A DNA stretch of 64,000 nucleotides from Melieria omissa. Taxonomy: Eukaryota; Arthropoda; Insecta; Diptera; Ulidiidae. The translations under genes were made by a program, and so were the position numbers. The notes under the pieces are model-generated. The model saw nothing but the letters and a program-made list of their open reading frames with translations. It had not been told where the DNA came from and ran no database searches. Within the stretch, counting starts at the first letter, position 1, and each line of letters opens with the position of its first letter. The stretch is from NCBI GenBank assembly GCA_963971225.1, contig OZ020267.1:98251536-98315535 (forward strand), given 5' to 3'. This document shows, one piece after another, positions 23,511 to 35,671 of the stretch.

Positions 23511-25904
23511 ATTAAAAATCTTCTACACAGTTTTCCTTATCACATAATGATTTATTTGCAAGTACCTATTTCTCTATTCTTCATATTTTTCTTGTTACTT
23601 TTTTCTTAGCTCTCAGTTTTGCTATATTTGAAGTCATACATCGTGATTCCACTTTCTTCTAAGAACTTTCGTCATTCTCGTCTACTGTACCACTGACTTT
23701 TTATTCCTCTTTATCTCCAGCATTCTTCCGGTTTTCTCTCTAAAATATTTCTTCGATATAGTTCCTTATGCTTGGCTTAATATTCGCTTCTATAACTCCC
23801 AATGCGCTTGCATACTTTAGGGCGTACAGCCTCAAACACAAATTCTGAGCGGAACCTGCTGCCTGCTTTCCTGCCTTTCCACCAGATATTTTAGAAATTC
23901 ATATATGTATGCGTGCATAGGCCTAAACCTATCTATATGTACTTGTGTATATGTGTGTGTGCGTGTGTGTGTGTGTATTTGTGTCAGTGTTTGTGTGCTT
24001 GCAGAAAGTCATCTTAAATTTTAATGAAAATCCTCAGCAAACTGCAACAAAGAAAATGCTACCAAAACAACAGCAACAATAACAGCAACAACAACAAATT
24101 GCAGCTGCTGCAACTGTCTTGCAGCCATTGCAGCTGCACTTTATCTGGCTTGTGCACCCCCCTCCCCCTCCCGCTTCACTATTCCCGCTTACTTACTGCC
24201 ACTTCTTCACGCTCGAAAGTAAATTGTGGCAAGCCGGATTTTGCATCCTGGTGGTGGCACAACTAAGTTCGTGCGTGAGTCGGGTGGTGTTGTTTTTGTA
24301 CTGTTTGCAATTCTCATTTGCTGAAATTTTAGAACGTGCCTACACACTTTTAGACACACACACACACACGCGCAAGTCTACGACGGTAACTATGTGAGTG
24401 GGGTTTGTGCATTTGGTGCTCGCATCAAAAGTGCTTGCATAGTTTTAGGCGCACGAACGTACGCACAGCCTCTGCTCGGCGCTTACGAAACGCACTTTTA
24501 ATGGATGCATTTTCTTAAGACGTTCGCCCTCGCCCGATCGCCCAACCGACACTGTTCCACTTCAACGCATTCCATTTCAACTCACACCCACTCGATGAAT
24601 GAGCAGCTGGCAATATAAATTTTCTTAAAATTTCCCACTTAACCTCTCGCTGTGCTGCCGTCTTGTTGTTGCTTGGAAGCTGCAGCGCTGCAATGACGCA
24701 AAGCATCTAGAAATATGTGAATAATTGCATTGGATTTGTTTTTAGTGCAAAACCTTGGAGAGCGTGTGGCAAGTGGCAAAATAGAATGAGATTCATTTGC
24801 ATGTGTGCGTGTATGTGTGTGTGTGTGTGTGTGTTAGCATACAAGTTGTAGGCTCAGCTTGGCTGCTGTAGCCAAATTCAAGCAAACATTTTGAATGGTG
24901 CAGAGACGGGACGGGAAAGTAGTGACGACTCCAGTTGTGCTCCCGTTTACTCTTTGTGACTTCCACTTTAGCTCGACCGGACCATATTTTATGTTATATA
25001 CACAAAGCATGGTACATACATATATACATTTTCTTATATTGCATTATTGTTGCAATTCAGGCATCTTCGTTAGCATCTTCGTGTCGTTGTGTACATTTCT
25101 TCGTTTTTGTTAAAACAGTGGTCATCTCTCTTCTTTCCTCAGTCACAGTCGCAGTCTTCTAGGATTAATATGTAAATAAATAAAATTTGCAAATGATTAA
25201 AATCACCGCTCCCATGTCATTGGTATTATTGTTTTTTTTGTGCGTGCTGAACATGCAAAGCAAATTTTTCACTCAAAGATTTGCCACATAAAGCATTCAT
25301 AATTACAATGCGTGAGGGATTAAAATGTACTAAGGCGACCTGAGAGCAACGTTAATTGCTACAAAATCGGAGCATTGAACTTTGGATTTGGTGGGCGTTA
25401 TTTTGATTTAATTGAGAAACCCTTTGAAAATCGTGTGAGGTGGAAAGCGTTGAAGCCAACTTGTGGCTGAATTGAAGATACAAGAATCCATTGGTGTTGG
25501 CAAATATGCCGAGATGAAATTTGTCTCGAATTGGTATTTTTTAAAGTGTTTTTTATTTTGTTTTTTACTTTTCATGGTACATTAGAAGAAGTGAAAGTTG
25601 AAGTTGTTGCTTTAGCTTTCCAAAAATGACAAAAATTGCAAATTTTAGTCACAGGCATTGCCAAACTACAAAAGCTTAAGAGAAACCAAATAGAGATATC
25701 ACTTCAGCAGACCATAGTTAACTAGCTTACCAAATTTTATGAAGAACAGACTACTCATCCTAATTTTGTCCCGCGGTTGTTTGAAGTCGAATCACTGTGG
25801 TATCTCTGTATCATAGATCTACTATACATACATTCTATTGCTAGGAGAGTAGTAGAAATCTTCAGCCTCTAAATCCAAAATGGAAAATTAAGTTTTGGGT
25901 ATTT
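23511..25904. other. Non-coding DNA with microsatellites and two Su(Hw)-like motifs
   Basis: Contains (GT)n-rich tracts at 23950-23980 and 24801-24835, CAA runs near 24058-24095 and a (CA)n run at 24353-24372. GCATACTTTAGGGC is at 23810-23823 and GCATAGTTTTAGGC at 24437-24450. No exon or transposon end was recognised. Confidence 0.35.
23810..23823 (+). promoter_or_regulatory. Su(Hw)-like motif GCATACTTTAGGGC
   Basis: The context is TTGCATACTTTAGGGCG, close to the repeated GCATACTTTTAGGC motif; the flanks differ from the other copies, which argues against a shared transposon origin. A one-mismatch relative (GCATAGTTTTAGGC) is 613 bp downstream. Confidence 0.4.
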
Positions 25905-26190
25905 ACAAAAGATTTCGTAGGTAGGTACGTAGCAGTGGCTCCCCAAGGCGGAGCCCACTTAGGCCATAAAGGCCCATTTCAATACCACAAACAATCGAGC
26001 ATGAAACTGCGCACCCATTAAACCAATTTGAGCTTCTCACAAATCCCACTAGATTCTGAATAGGCTTATGGACAGGACCTCCTAGACTGTGGAAGAAAAG
26101 TTGCCCGGGTAAGTAATCTTTCTTCTGAATAAAATAGGTCAGGTACAAAAAATTTAAAGTGGATTTTCTTCCCCTTTCTCGTCCATACAA
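25905..26190 (-). pseudogene. LINE 3' end relic
   Basis: The minus strand keeps one open frame with LPGQLFFHSLGGPVHKP and LVGFVRSSNWFNGC, typical of the C-terminal tail of RNase H-bearing LINE polyproteins (the FLG...L..FVRSSxWF pattern). It runs into TTTGTGGTATTGAAATGGGC and GGCCTAAGTGGGC, similar to the 3' tail of the SINE at 22174-22571. No reverse transcriptase domain remains, so the copy is dead. Confidence 0.6.
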
Positions 26191-26689
26191 CTACGACAGA
26201 AGTCGTTTAAAAACAGCTTAAAAACAATGATTCGTCAAAACACCAATCATAGTTCTGATCTGGTTCCCATTTGGCGAAAGAGATGCTCTCTAAAATGCTG
26301 GAAGTTTAAGGTTGGCCAAAGTAGGCGCATTGGCCAAAGTTTTCTTGTCATCAGTTCATCTTAAATTAGTTTCTTGTAAAGAAGAAGATGGGGTAACTAG
26401 CATTAAATCGCTTCATACCATCTTGTAACCGTATTCTTGTTAAAGCACCATTATTTTCCTCTAAAAATCAGCATGCATCATTTTGTAAACAAAATACTTT
26501 CTTGGTGCTCTAAGTAATCATGTCAACCTTTGTGGCAACAAAACACAACTTGATCTGAACTACGCGCTGAATGCTTCTCTTTCCAGAGCTTTGTAAGAGC
26601 TCAATGAATTCTTTAGGCATCGGACATTGATTTTGCGCTCCATAAATCTATCTTCTTAGAGTCACTCAACCTTGTCTTTAATTAATTAA
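26191..26689. other. No gene seen
   Basis: No clear feature is visible. The right part may be decayed sequence of the mariner relic that follows, but I could not align it with confidence. Confidence 0.3.
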
Positions 26690-26886
26690 TAGGATTCCTA
26701 CCCCACCCGCCGTATTCACCAGCCATTACTCCTTCAAACTAATACTTGTTCCATTTGATGACTCATGGCCTCACCGAGCAACACAACAAACCAAAGACTG
26801 AGTCAATACTTGGATTGATACATGAAACGAAAACCCGTATGCTGCCAGAAAGATCGATAGACTTTTTAGCTAACCATGGTCTTTAG
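26690..26886 (+). pseudogene. Mariner transposase C-terminal relic
   Basis: The frame beginning at about 26695 reads FLPHPPYSPAITPSN, a stop, then YLFHLMTHGLTEQH and later RMLPERSIDFLANHGL before TAG at 26884-26886. In working mariners this region is PHPPYSPDxAPSDYxLF ... LPERWxxxxxxxG. The aspartates of SPD and PSD are changed to alanine and asparagine, so the catalytic centre is lost. Terminal repeats were not found. It belongs to a different mariner lineage from 290-1575. Confidence 0.65.
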
Positions 26887-27295
26887 ATCGTTCCGAAGCC
26901 CTGCTGAGTAAGGTTAGAGTGATAGCTTATACGGAACTATGAAAAGAAAAGCGCTGAGGTTACACATGCCCCAGGTGAAAAACGAGAAGGACTTAGGTTG
27001 TCGATGGTAGACAGATTGGCCAGGTAACCCAGAAAGCGAACACAAGCTGACAGAGTCTTCTCCAAACCGGGGATGGACAGTGGCACCTAAAGTTCGATCC
27101 GTCCTTCTCACCATCTACTGAGCCAGAGCGGTGGCAGCGATGGTTGAAAGGCAGACCTAGGCGGCTTGAATTGCTTTCCCATTGTAAATTGACTAGTGCC
27201 AGTGGATAATTGAGTTATTTAGAAAGATTGATTTAAGCCTGGATTGAATTCTGAATTAGGTAAATTAGGTGTATTAGGTAAATTTTTTTTAAAGA
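26887..27295. other. No gene seen
   Basis: No motif was recognised. The sequence ends at the ATAT target duplication of the solo LTR. Confidence 0.3.
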
Positions 27296-27299
27296 ATAT

Positions 27300-27777
27300 T
27301 GTTACTACAACAATGCTCTACTCAACTGCAGGCTCCTTAGCATAGGAAATGAAACTGAACAGGCAATTGGCGGCAACTGCAGCATTTCATACCTTCAGGG
27401 GCATGGTAATTTAATGGAAATTATCGCTGATACGGTGTGAGGCGATGCTAGAATGGTTGAGAACAGGTTAGGCTGTATAAAAGGCACTTAAGAATGGTGC
27501 TCTGAGTTAGTTTGGTTTCGATAAGACACGAAGTGAGCGGAAATCTGAAGTGAAATATGTGGAACAAACAAGTGGAAAAACAGACCAGTGAAAGTAAGGT
27601 GACTGTAATTGATTAATAAAATTGATAATTCATTAATAAAATTGAATTGACTAAAAATTGGTAATAAAATTACTACCTTAGTGAACTGTGTTAAATAATT
27701 TCAGGTTGTTTTATTTTGGCACAATTCAGCGATACGAACTACGCCTACCTTGGCCAGCAGAACTTATTTTAGTAACA
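27300..27777 (+). mobile_element. Solo LTR of an LTR retrotransposon, 478 bp
   Basis: It begins TGTTACTA (27300) and ends TAGTAACA (27777), the short inverted TG...CA ends of an LTR. ATAT flanks both sides (27296-27299 and 27778-27781), a 4-bp target duplication. A TATA box TATAAAAG is at 27476-27483, and the start site is expected near 27505 in TCTGAGTTAG. Several AATAAA polyadenylation signals follow (27610-27675). No internal retrotransposon sequence is next to it, so it is probably left by LTR-LTR recombination. The 4-bp duplication favours a Gypsy-type element, but this is uncertain. Confidence 0.8.
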
Positions 27778-27781
27778 ATAT

Positions 27782-29489
27782 ATTTAACGCCAAAAAATTA
27801 TTTTGTTTTTGCTCTTAAATACCCAACAAAATTTATTTAAATCATTTGCTTTGTTTCCAATTTAATTCAAAATTCTTTAAACTTAAAGAAACTACCTCAA
27901 ATGTTGCTTGTGATGCCGAATTGATCGCCACAACAAACATCGAAACACATTTATCAATAATTTAATGGGCATTTGCAAGCATACACGGCTTCAGTTCGGG
28001 CCTTGGCCCTGCACAACCCACGGGGCACACTCGAGGAGTAACGCGAGTGTGTGCCCACTCCGCGCGACTTTAAAACACTTGCCACACTACTTGCCACACT
28101 ACCTGCCACGGCGCGGCGTGAATTGTCAATGTGGGCTTCAAAACTACGCGTGAAGGAAGCAAGGATGGTTAGGAGGAGACGCGGGTAATGGGATGCGGCG
28201 TTAGTCGAATTTTGCTGGTTGCTGTTGTTGTTGTTGTTGTTGTTGTTATTGTAGTTTCGCGAACTTATATAATGAGTAAAACAACAATATCAGCCATAAC
28301 AATAATAGCAAAGACAACAACAAACGCTTGCCAAAGGAAAACTCAATAATAACAAAAACAACAACAACAACAAGAGCGACTGGCATTTAATAGCAACGCC
28401 AGCCGTCGAAGCACTACAACAATTATGCTGACTATAGTTTCTAAGCGACAACAACAACAGCTCTGAACATTCAAATGCAACAATAACAACAACAACAACA
28501 GTAACTGCGTTAGGAAAACTCCATAGCAGGCAAAGAACCGGCAGTTTGCAAGCGTCGTGAAAGCCTGTAGAGAAGGGGGACTGAAGGCATGTCAATCAAA
28601 CCATCAAAAACAAATGATGATGACGATGATGATTGTGTGCGTGTTGGTGTGGGTGTTGGTGCTGGCAGCGGGCATGACGCACCCGAAACGGGCCTGCCCC
28701 CTTCTCTCGCCACACACTCTCACACATATCTGCGGCGTTTCTAAAGCCAGTGCCACACACGCACTTAAGTTGTGCGTTACTCACCAACACAACCGCTCGC
28801 TGCCATCGCGACTACCCTTAACCTCCAACCGCCAACAGTGCCACTGCCGCGACCACAATAACCGCCACAGCGTGAAATGGTGCACGCATTGCCTTCGCTC
28901 GCCGCACCGCGCCGCATCACGTGTCAAAGACGCTGACATTACCCACGCGCTGCGCACACACACACCCACTCACACATACACACATTCAAATATCTGCGCC
29001 TCCTGCACCGCACCACCGTCAAACCTTCGTCTTCCACTGCTGAGACGACATTCGTACATAGAGCACTGCGGTTACGTGGGATAATAGGGGTAACTCTCCT
29101 CCTGGCTGCGTGAATTTGCGTTTTTTTTTTAATTCTAGTCGAAAATGCAAAGGACCCACACTGCCGTACTGCCACAACCGCTTCTTATGGTCGTTGATGC
29201 TGTTTTTGGGATTGCAAAATACAAAAGCAAATTCTAGGGAAAGTGCCACCGATATATTTGAGGAAAGTTTCAATTGAGATAATAAAGAACGGGAACGGGA
29301 AACACCGACATATTCTTGAATTTAAAATACGAATTTGGTACGAAGGATTTTATTAGCTGACATCTTTACTAAGATAATTTTACTATACGTTGAGTTTGGG
29401 TACATATGAAAGTTAGTCGGTATAGAAGTGGGTATATAGAAGTGTACAGTAAAATCACTCTTGAACCAAGTAACCTGAATTCCACCTCC
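27782..29489. other. Non-coding DNA, partly GC-rich with triplet repeats
   Basis: GTT/CAA runs lie at 28215-28245, 28355-28370 and 28480-28500. A short repeat GCCACACTACTTGCCACACTACC is at about 28080 (core quoted). The open frame at 28557-29084 is histidine- and threonine-rich, overlaps frames on the other strand and has no domain. No gene is supported. Confidence 0.35.
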
Positions 29490-29800
29490 CGTTCACTCCT
29501 CTTTGGAGCATAGGGGCTCCACAAGACTCTTCCATCTCACACCTCAATGATATTCCTACGATAACACAAAATCTCGCGCCTTAGCTCGGATTAAAAACCA
29601 GTCGGTTGAGACAAGCAATGAGATGTGTTCAACCCAGATCACAAATCGATTCGTAGGAATAAGTGATGAATGAATGTTTCGTCCAGCAATATTGCAGGTA
29701 TGGTCATGTTACTTAATTACTTAGATGTTTGTCCTTATTCACTCCTGTCAGGAGCATAGGGCCTCCAAAAGACTCTTGCCTTGCGTTGGATAGGGCTGAC
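29490..29800. repeat. Two copies of an interspersed-repeat fragment, 238 bp apart
   Basis: TTCACTCCTCTTTGGAGCAT continues through AGGGGCTCCACAAGACTCTT at about 29499-29540, and the same block (TTCACTCCTGTCAGGAGCAT, then AGGGCCTCCAAAAGACTCTT) returns at about 29738-29779. The element type is unknown; a LINE untranslated region is one possibility. Near 29882 TTAGGCCTGTGGTGATGCCACC resembles the LINE/SINE 3' tail. Confidence 0.5.
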
Positions 29801-30289
29801 AGCTATCGCTGTTTAGGAACGACGCCTCCGAATCACTTTGATAAAAATAGTCAAAAGACACACCTACATAGTTCATAATTAGGCCTGTGGTGATGCCACC
29901 AAAAAGCGAAATATATTAAATACTTTATGACATATTTTTTGCAGACACCGGTTTGACGTGATCCTATAACACTTAAAGGAGCAAATTAATTTCCTACTAT
30001 GTCTATGAAAAGAGAACTCAAACAAAATTTGATTGAATGAACCCTAAGGCAAGTTTTTCTGTTGACTAATTTTAAGACACCCAAGTCATAGAAGATCCCG
30101 AAACCTGCACATCACCAACAGTGTAACCTGTTGAGCCTTTTGGAGAATAAATCTAGCCTGTAGCCTTTCTTATCACTTAGCTTTGAAGTTTTGAGTTAAG
30201 CTTCTATTCTATTTTGATTTTCAAGCAAAAATAAGTTTATTTAAACAATCATTTCTTTTTAACAAATATTGTTTCGCTTTGAAAACAAT
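29801..30289. other. No gene seen
   Basis: Apart from the short LINE-tail-like phrase near 29882 there is nothing recognisable. The stretch ends at the TACTTA that flanks the next transposon. Confidence 0.3.
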
Positions 30290-30295
30290 TACTTA

Positions 30296-31484
30296 GGGGA
30301 ATGGTTCCGGTTGTGGGCACCTTTTTGTTTTTGGCTCATAACTTTTTACCAAGTTCTTCTTAATCGGACATATGGACATCTATGGAAAGCTAGAAACCTT
30401 AGCTAACAAGTAATAGAAAAGTTGTTTTTGTTAATTTTGTAAAGTAGTCATTTTTAACAAAAATTTTTTTTTGGTTCGGTTGTGGGCACGCCTGGAAAAT
30501 CTGGGGGAAACGGAAAAACCAACACGAATATAGAAAAATATTAAGTTTTAATTATTTGAAGCACAATGCACGCATGTGAAGTAGCTGGTACGCATGTCGG
30601 CACATTTTGGATGGACGGGCATTTCAAAATGTAAGTGACCAAGTTATTCTCCTGGGCTGTCAAGAAGACCTAAAGTAAAATGAAATTCAACCTAATTAAT
30701 CAACACTCTTCAAGTGCTGTGACGTGAAGAAGGTGGAAAACACCAGTTAACCTGATTCGATAACATCCACGAAAAGAAGAAAAAGAAGAAAACACCACCG
30801 TCGACAGCTTTGATGTTTCCGAAATTTTCTTCCACCTTCTTTTTGTAGCGTTGGAAAGTGGTTCAGGAAATCGCATACGCTGCGGCAGTCGATTTTGTGG
30901 TTAGCTTATCTGCAGAACAATGTTAAATTACATCCAACACATTAAAAAAATATCGGAGGATTTTTGTTATTTACCCTCGGAAGATATAGCTAAAACAACC
31001 AAAAAATGCGTTAAAAGACCATTTTCGATGAAATAACTTAAAAAAATTTACCAAATCACTACAAGACGGGTGCCCACAACCGAACTAATTGCAGTGCCCA
31101 CAACCGAATTTGGCAGCCATTTTGAGAAGTAGTGAAAAATTTGTTCGGGGTAAACATATTGGTTGTAATCAATATTGGATCACAAAGTATAATAAATTTA
31201 CTAAATAAAAATGAATTTTACTCGCCTTCTCGATGGATTCACTTCGATTTATGACACCATTTAAAATGTGTAAAAAAATGTTTGTCTTATTTTTTAAGCA
31301 CAGAAAGATATATATGGTCCCAGCACAAAGCAGGCGTGTCTGTTCGTCTCAGTATTTGGCACAAAAAGATCGTGGTTCCATAATGAACAAATGGCCTTAG
31401 TCAAAAAAACCCAGCCTGCTTTCTATCAAGAGATACGAAGGGGTGCCCACAACCGAACTATGCCCACAACCGAACCTTTTACCC
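30296..31484. mobile_element. Terminal-inverted-repeat DNA element, 1,189 bp, superfamily unclear
   Basis: TACTTA flanks both ends (30290-30295 and 31485-31490), a possible 6-bp target duplication. The left end GGGGAATGGTTCCGGTTG and the complement of the right end, GGGTAAAAGGTTCGGTTG, match with small gaps. The 12-mer GGTTGTGGGCAC recurs at 30309-30320 and 30478-30489 on the left, and its complement at 31070-31081, 31094-31105, 31443-31454 and, with one change, 31460-31471 on the right. This arrangement resembles transposase binding sites. There is no transposase frame, so it is non-autonomous. Confidence 0.72.
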
Positions 31485-31795
31485 TACTTATTAACTTTCT
31501 GAACTCGCCATATCAACCCGTCACCGCCTTGCGACCTGCCGCCTCTGCATTTTCTGTAGTTGGCCACACCAAGAGATGATAGGGGGTCCTAAACTTGGTT
31601 CTTTCACCAGAGATACAGTGTACTTGTAGAGGTGTTCCACTATCAATAGTATCGATCGTTTCATTTTGACACCACCATCTATCGATGTGACTATCTCCAG
31701 GATTTTCTATATTGACAATGCTGCCATACATATTCCGCTTTCATATCCAAATATGTAGGTACGAGTAGAAATTTCTTGATCGATTGATCTATAAT

Positions 31796-31955
31796 AGACA
31801 CACTTGTGCCTCTATGTGAGTCCATTGTGATTTCACAAATTCCACCCATTTGAAACGTGCATGCAACACTGTTTTTTCCAACATGTAGTACACAACACAT
31901 TTTAAACGGATGGGGAAGGCAGGGAGGGGACCTACAGTTTAACGCTGAATCCGAA
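31796..31955 (-). mobile_element. SINE copy, tail half only
   Basis: This matches 22205-22363 in the full-length SINE, including ATTCCACCC, GCAACACTGTTTTTTCCAAC and GGGGACCTACAGTTTAACG. The tRNA head is missing, as in a 5'-truncated copy. It is followed by GATG repeats. Confidence 0.75.
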
Positions 31956-32004
31956 GATGGATGGATGGATGAATGTATTTTCAGGAGAGGGTTTCTGGAT
32001 ATTA

Positions 32005-32545
32005 CACCGTGCGACAAAAATTAAAAAAAAAATAACACCGGAAAAAATCCTATGCGCGTAAAACTATGCCAAACATAGTAATTCTGCGTTCTCAGTTTTT
32101 AATTTCTACATCCTTTGTCCTTTTAAAAGGACTTCAAAAGTTTAAAGGGGATACAAAATAAAAAAATATAAAAAATACTTAACCTACTTGAAAATATAGG
32201 AATATGTATATCAAATGAAAGAGGAAAGGCTCAAGAATGTAAATAAAATTGATTTTTTATGTTTTTGAAAAAAATGGACATGAAAAAAGTCCTTTGAAAA
32301 TTTTAATCCTTAACATCCTCGAAAATTTATAAAGAATTTTCTTGAAAAGTAAATATGTTAAAACCCAAAATCTCCTTGATCACGTGTCAAAATTTTATTA
32401 TTCTCTTTATATAGAATTTTCTTGAAAAGTAAATATGTTAAAACCCAATATCTCCTTGATCACGTGTCAAAATTTTATTATTCTCGCTTCCTTGATTTCG
32501 TTTGATTTGGGTAATAAATAAATTAGAATTTTTTACTTCATTAGG
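32005..32545. mobile_element. Partial second copy of the hairpin element
   Basis: It begins TTA then CACCGTGCGACA (32005) and follows the arm of the 1870-2793 element through CTACATCCTTTGTCCTTTTA, GTATATCAAATGAAAGAGGA and CTCCTTGATCACGTGTCAAA. About 67 bp are duplicated in tandem (about 32333-32400 and 32408-32475). The sequence then enters the loop region and stops matching, so the second arm is missing. It is a non-functional fragment. Confidence 0.75.
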
Positions 32546-34440
32546 AAAAAATTGTTTCCGAAAAACATTTTCAGAGTTATTTTCATTTTTAGGAGGAAAT
32601 TTTAGGTATCTGGCATCACAGCTCCAAATCTCCCAAGTCACACACTTTTGAAAAGCAACACAGCTACTCAACGCAAATTTTTTCGGAAAGCTATTTTTTT
32701 AAACCCTTTTTGAGTTATATCTGAAAAACATTCAACACATTGGATGTGGCTCTCAAGAGGCCACATGAGAGCTAATAAACTCCGTCAACATTCCAGCGCG
32801 TCTTCCCCTGCCGTCACCTCATCCAAAATGCGTTTTATAAAGTTTTTTCTTCTGTTATGACTTGGCTGTGTTTCTTCAAAACATTGCTGCTCCTTATTCT
32901 GCTTTGCTATCGTTTGGGTTGTTATGACAGTGCACACAGCGCCCCCGCCCGTTCATAAGATCTCCACTTATACCTCAAAGAATAATTTCACCCCTCCCAC
33001 TGTTTCCCATAGCCGCAAGGCATTCCAATTTTCTGCTTTCGGTACTTGAGTGATATTTTTTTTGTAGACTTTTTTCACTGCGTTTTGATGACGTTCCATT
33101 TTAGTGACCCCTTGTTTTTGTGTGCTTTGATGTGGCACATCCGCACGACCCCTTTTCTCTTTTGCCCTTTCTTCCTTGCAACGTTACCGTCCATATTCGG
33201 CGCTTGGCCGCCCATACTCCATTTGCCACTCCATCGCGTCGCTGTAACAGCGCCGTGAGGTATGCTTAGGGTGACGTCTTAACCCCCGCCCTTCTCCACA
33301 CGCGAACATAACCTCACGCCCCACCATCGTCGTCGCCACGCATTCAAGCCCCAGCTCTGCGGAGGCGTGGTGGCCAACATTGCCCGTTTCTATTGTTGGT
33401 TGCCTTTGGTCAGTTGCTCGTATACATGTCGAATATATGTACACATATGTATGTGTGTGTATGTGTATGTTTTTGTGTGACTTGTATATGTATGGCTTAG
33501 CAAGAGCTCGCATACACGGCCGCCACGTTTTTCTTGGCCGTTCAGCTTTGGCTGTGTGTTGCTTTGCTGCTTTGATGGAATCGTCGACTTTTCTTCGATG
33601 CTGACAACGATGATGGAGCACTCAATTTACTGTGCACAGCTCAAAGCCTTCAACTTCTCTTGGAGGCTTTTGTCCGTGTGCCGTTACGCTGTTGGGTTTT
33701 TGTCGTTTTTTCGCCGCTAGTTTTTCTGTTCATCAATTTGGTTGTCGATTGTTTGCGGCCGTAGGTTTAGTTTTTTGTTGTTATGATGAAATGTGCCTGT
33801 GTCTGTGTGAGTATGTGTGTGTGTGAGTGTGTTTGTGTAATTTGAGGCATTGTCTTGTGGCTGGTTAAGGTAATTTACTTATTGCCTTTCGGGTTGGGGT
33901 TTGAAGCACTCAGCGGACAATTTTCGGTTGGTTTATGGGGCCACATGTGTTGTCAAGTTATCCAATGATCTTTTAATAAAGTTATTGTTTCTTTTATAAT
34001 GAGCCAACGAGCATACATACATACACTATATGTGTATGTGTAAACAATTGACCCTATCAGATGTGTGCCGTGTGCTTTAATATTGGAATATCTTCAATAA
34101 GACATTCGAGTCAGTCATATAATAAAATTAAACGATTTCATGCCAAAAAATAATATTAAAAAATATTCATGGAAACATTTTGACAATTCTCACATTTATA
34201 AGAAAATAATCTTGCTGTAAATTTGTTTTTTGTATTCCAATAAACTAAAAACATATTTTAAAAAAATTAAGGATATGCCTGAACACATTATGTCAAAAGC
34301 ATTTGCTGGTCCGGTATATAAATGAACCAGCAGGGCCCGACGGCTTTCGCACGCATTTTATGATTTCATTGAAATAAACTTTAGCAACTTTATAATTTGA
34401 TCACATTTTATGTTCATGTCTATTCGCATAGATTTCGCAT
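32546..34440. other. No gene seen
   Basis: The sequence is of mixed composition with TATG/GT-rich tracts (33430-33475, 33795-33840). No exon, transposon end or RNA was recognised. The open frames are short and overlap on opposite strands. Confidence 0.3.
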
Positions 34441-34446
34441 AAACCT

Positions 34447-35670
34447 TTAACTCCTCTGATGTTGATGTTGATTGGAACACTGAAAGTAATGTTTTGACTT
34501 ATTTCTGAATTTCAGTACTTTTTTCAAGTCTGAAATCATTGGACCTAATAATATTGAGGCTATTAGGCACTGCGACCAGTGTAGATCTTTTGTGAGGCTT
34601 TTTATTAGTTTAAGCACTCTTTGGGGTTGTAGATTCCAAATCGTTTCCGGGGCTATGGTGATAGCCCCTATCTGGAGAAATCTTTTTCTGCTGAGTGCAG
34701 GATAATCACAGAGAACGTGCATGGAGGTTTTTGTTTCTTGATTGCTTTTCCTGCAGACATCCGAAGATGAAATTCCCATTTTACTGAGATACTGAGGTAT
34801 CCAAGGAAGATGCGAAGGTCATCCTTTTTTAGCATGAGGAGTTTTCTGGATACTCCTCTGTCTGGGGTTATAAACCGCTTTGCCTGGCGTTGTCCCGTGC
34901 TGTTGGTTCATTATTCGGCAAAGTTTAGGTCTACCCATTTCCTTAGCCATTCTTGTGTGTGTCCTTTTGATAGTCCGCAGAATGGTTCAGGGCCCACCAA
35001 TGGACGCATTGCACCTCTGTTGGCAAGGCGATCAGCTCTTTTGTTGCTTTCGTGTCCTGGGATTCAGTGTAGCTCTATTGAGTTACGACCTCTAAGTTCA
35101 TTTAGGAGAGCAAGGCAATCCTTGACGAGTCTTGAGGAGACCGCATAGGCTTCTAGAGCCTTTAGGGCCGCTTGACTGTCGGATAATATACATATATACC
35201 TGTGCACCACATGTTTTCCTGCGTAGGCATTCTCTGGCGCATGCCTCAATGGCATGGACTTCAGCCTGGAATATGGTAGCTAGCTTCCCCATAGGGAAGG
35301 ATTTGTGGAATCTTTGGCCATATACTCCAGCCTCTACGTTTCCGTCTTCCAGCTTGGATCCATCCGTGTACCAGATTTGATAACCTGGTGCAGGGGTGAA
35401 TCTATAGGTTCTCCACGATTGTCTGTCTGAAATGCAGAATTTGTATCTCCTGAAGAATTCCACTTCATGTGTAATGTTGTCGGAGATTTGCATTATGGGG
35501 TAATTGCTGAGCATTTTTAATATGCTCATGTGTCCCCTTAGATCTCCTAACAAATCAATTTTCTCTTTGTTGACCGCGTTAGATTTTGATGTAAAATAAA
35601 TACTTGCCAAATTATTTCTCATTTGAAATGCTTTCTCCATATTTGAAATCAGTAATACATGTGTCTTCAC
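34447..35670 (-). pseudogene. LINE relic: RNase H domain and C-terminal tail, frameshifted
   Basis: Read on the minus strand, a frame from 35670 leads into IWYTDGSKLEDGNVEAGVYG and IFQAEVHAIEACARECL. After a frameshift near 35200 it continues as ILSDSQAALKAL up to ELH and a stop where WIPGH is expected, then HESNKRADRLAN and GPEPFCGLSKGHT. The D, E, D and D of the RNase H active site are all still readable across the two frames. The tail shows VCRKSNQETKTSMHVLCDYPALSRKRFL, a zinc-knuckle-like end (core quoted in part). RNase H points to the I/R1/LOA type of non-LTR elements. The reverse transcriptase is missing. It is a dead 3' fragment. Confidence 0.8.
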
Positions 35671-35671
35671 A

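Noticed and set aside
28557..29084. 175-residue histidine/threonine-rich frame
   Set aside because: It overlaps several minus-strand frames and has no motif; composition explains the openness.
29085..29105. Sequence GGGATAATAGGGGTAAC resembling a homing-endonuclease site
   Set aside because: It differs from the I-SceI site at several positions including spacing; it is most likely chance.
34447..35670. RNase H domain as a host gene
   Set aside because: Frameshift, an internal stop at the WxPGH position and the LINE-type C-terminal tail show that it is a retrotransposon relic.
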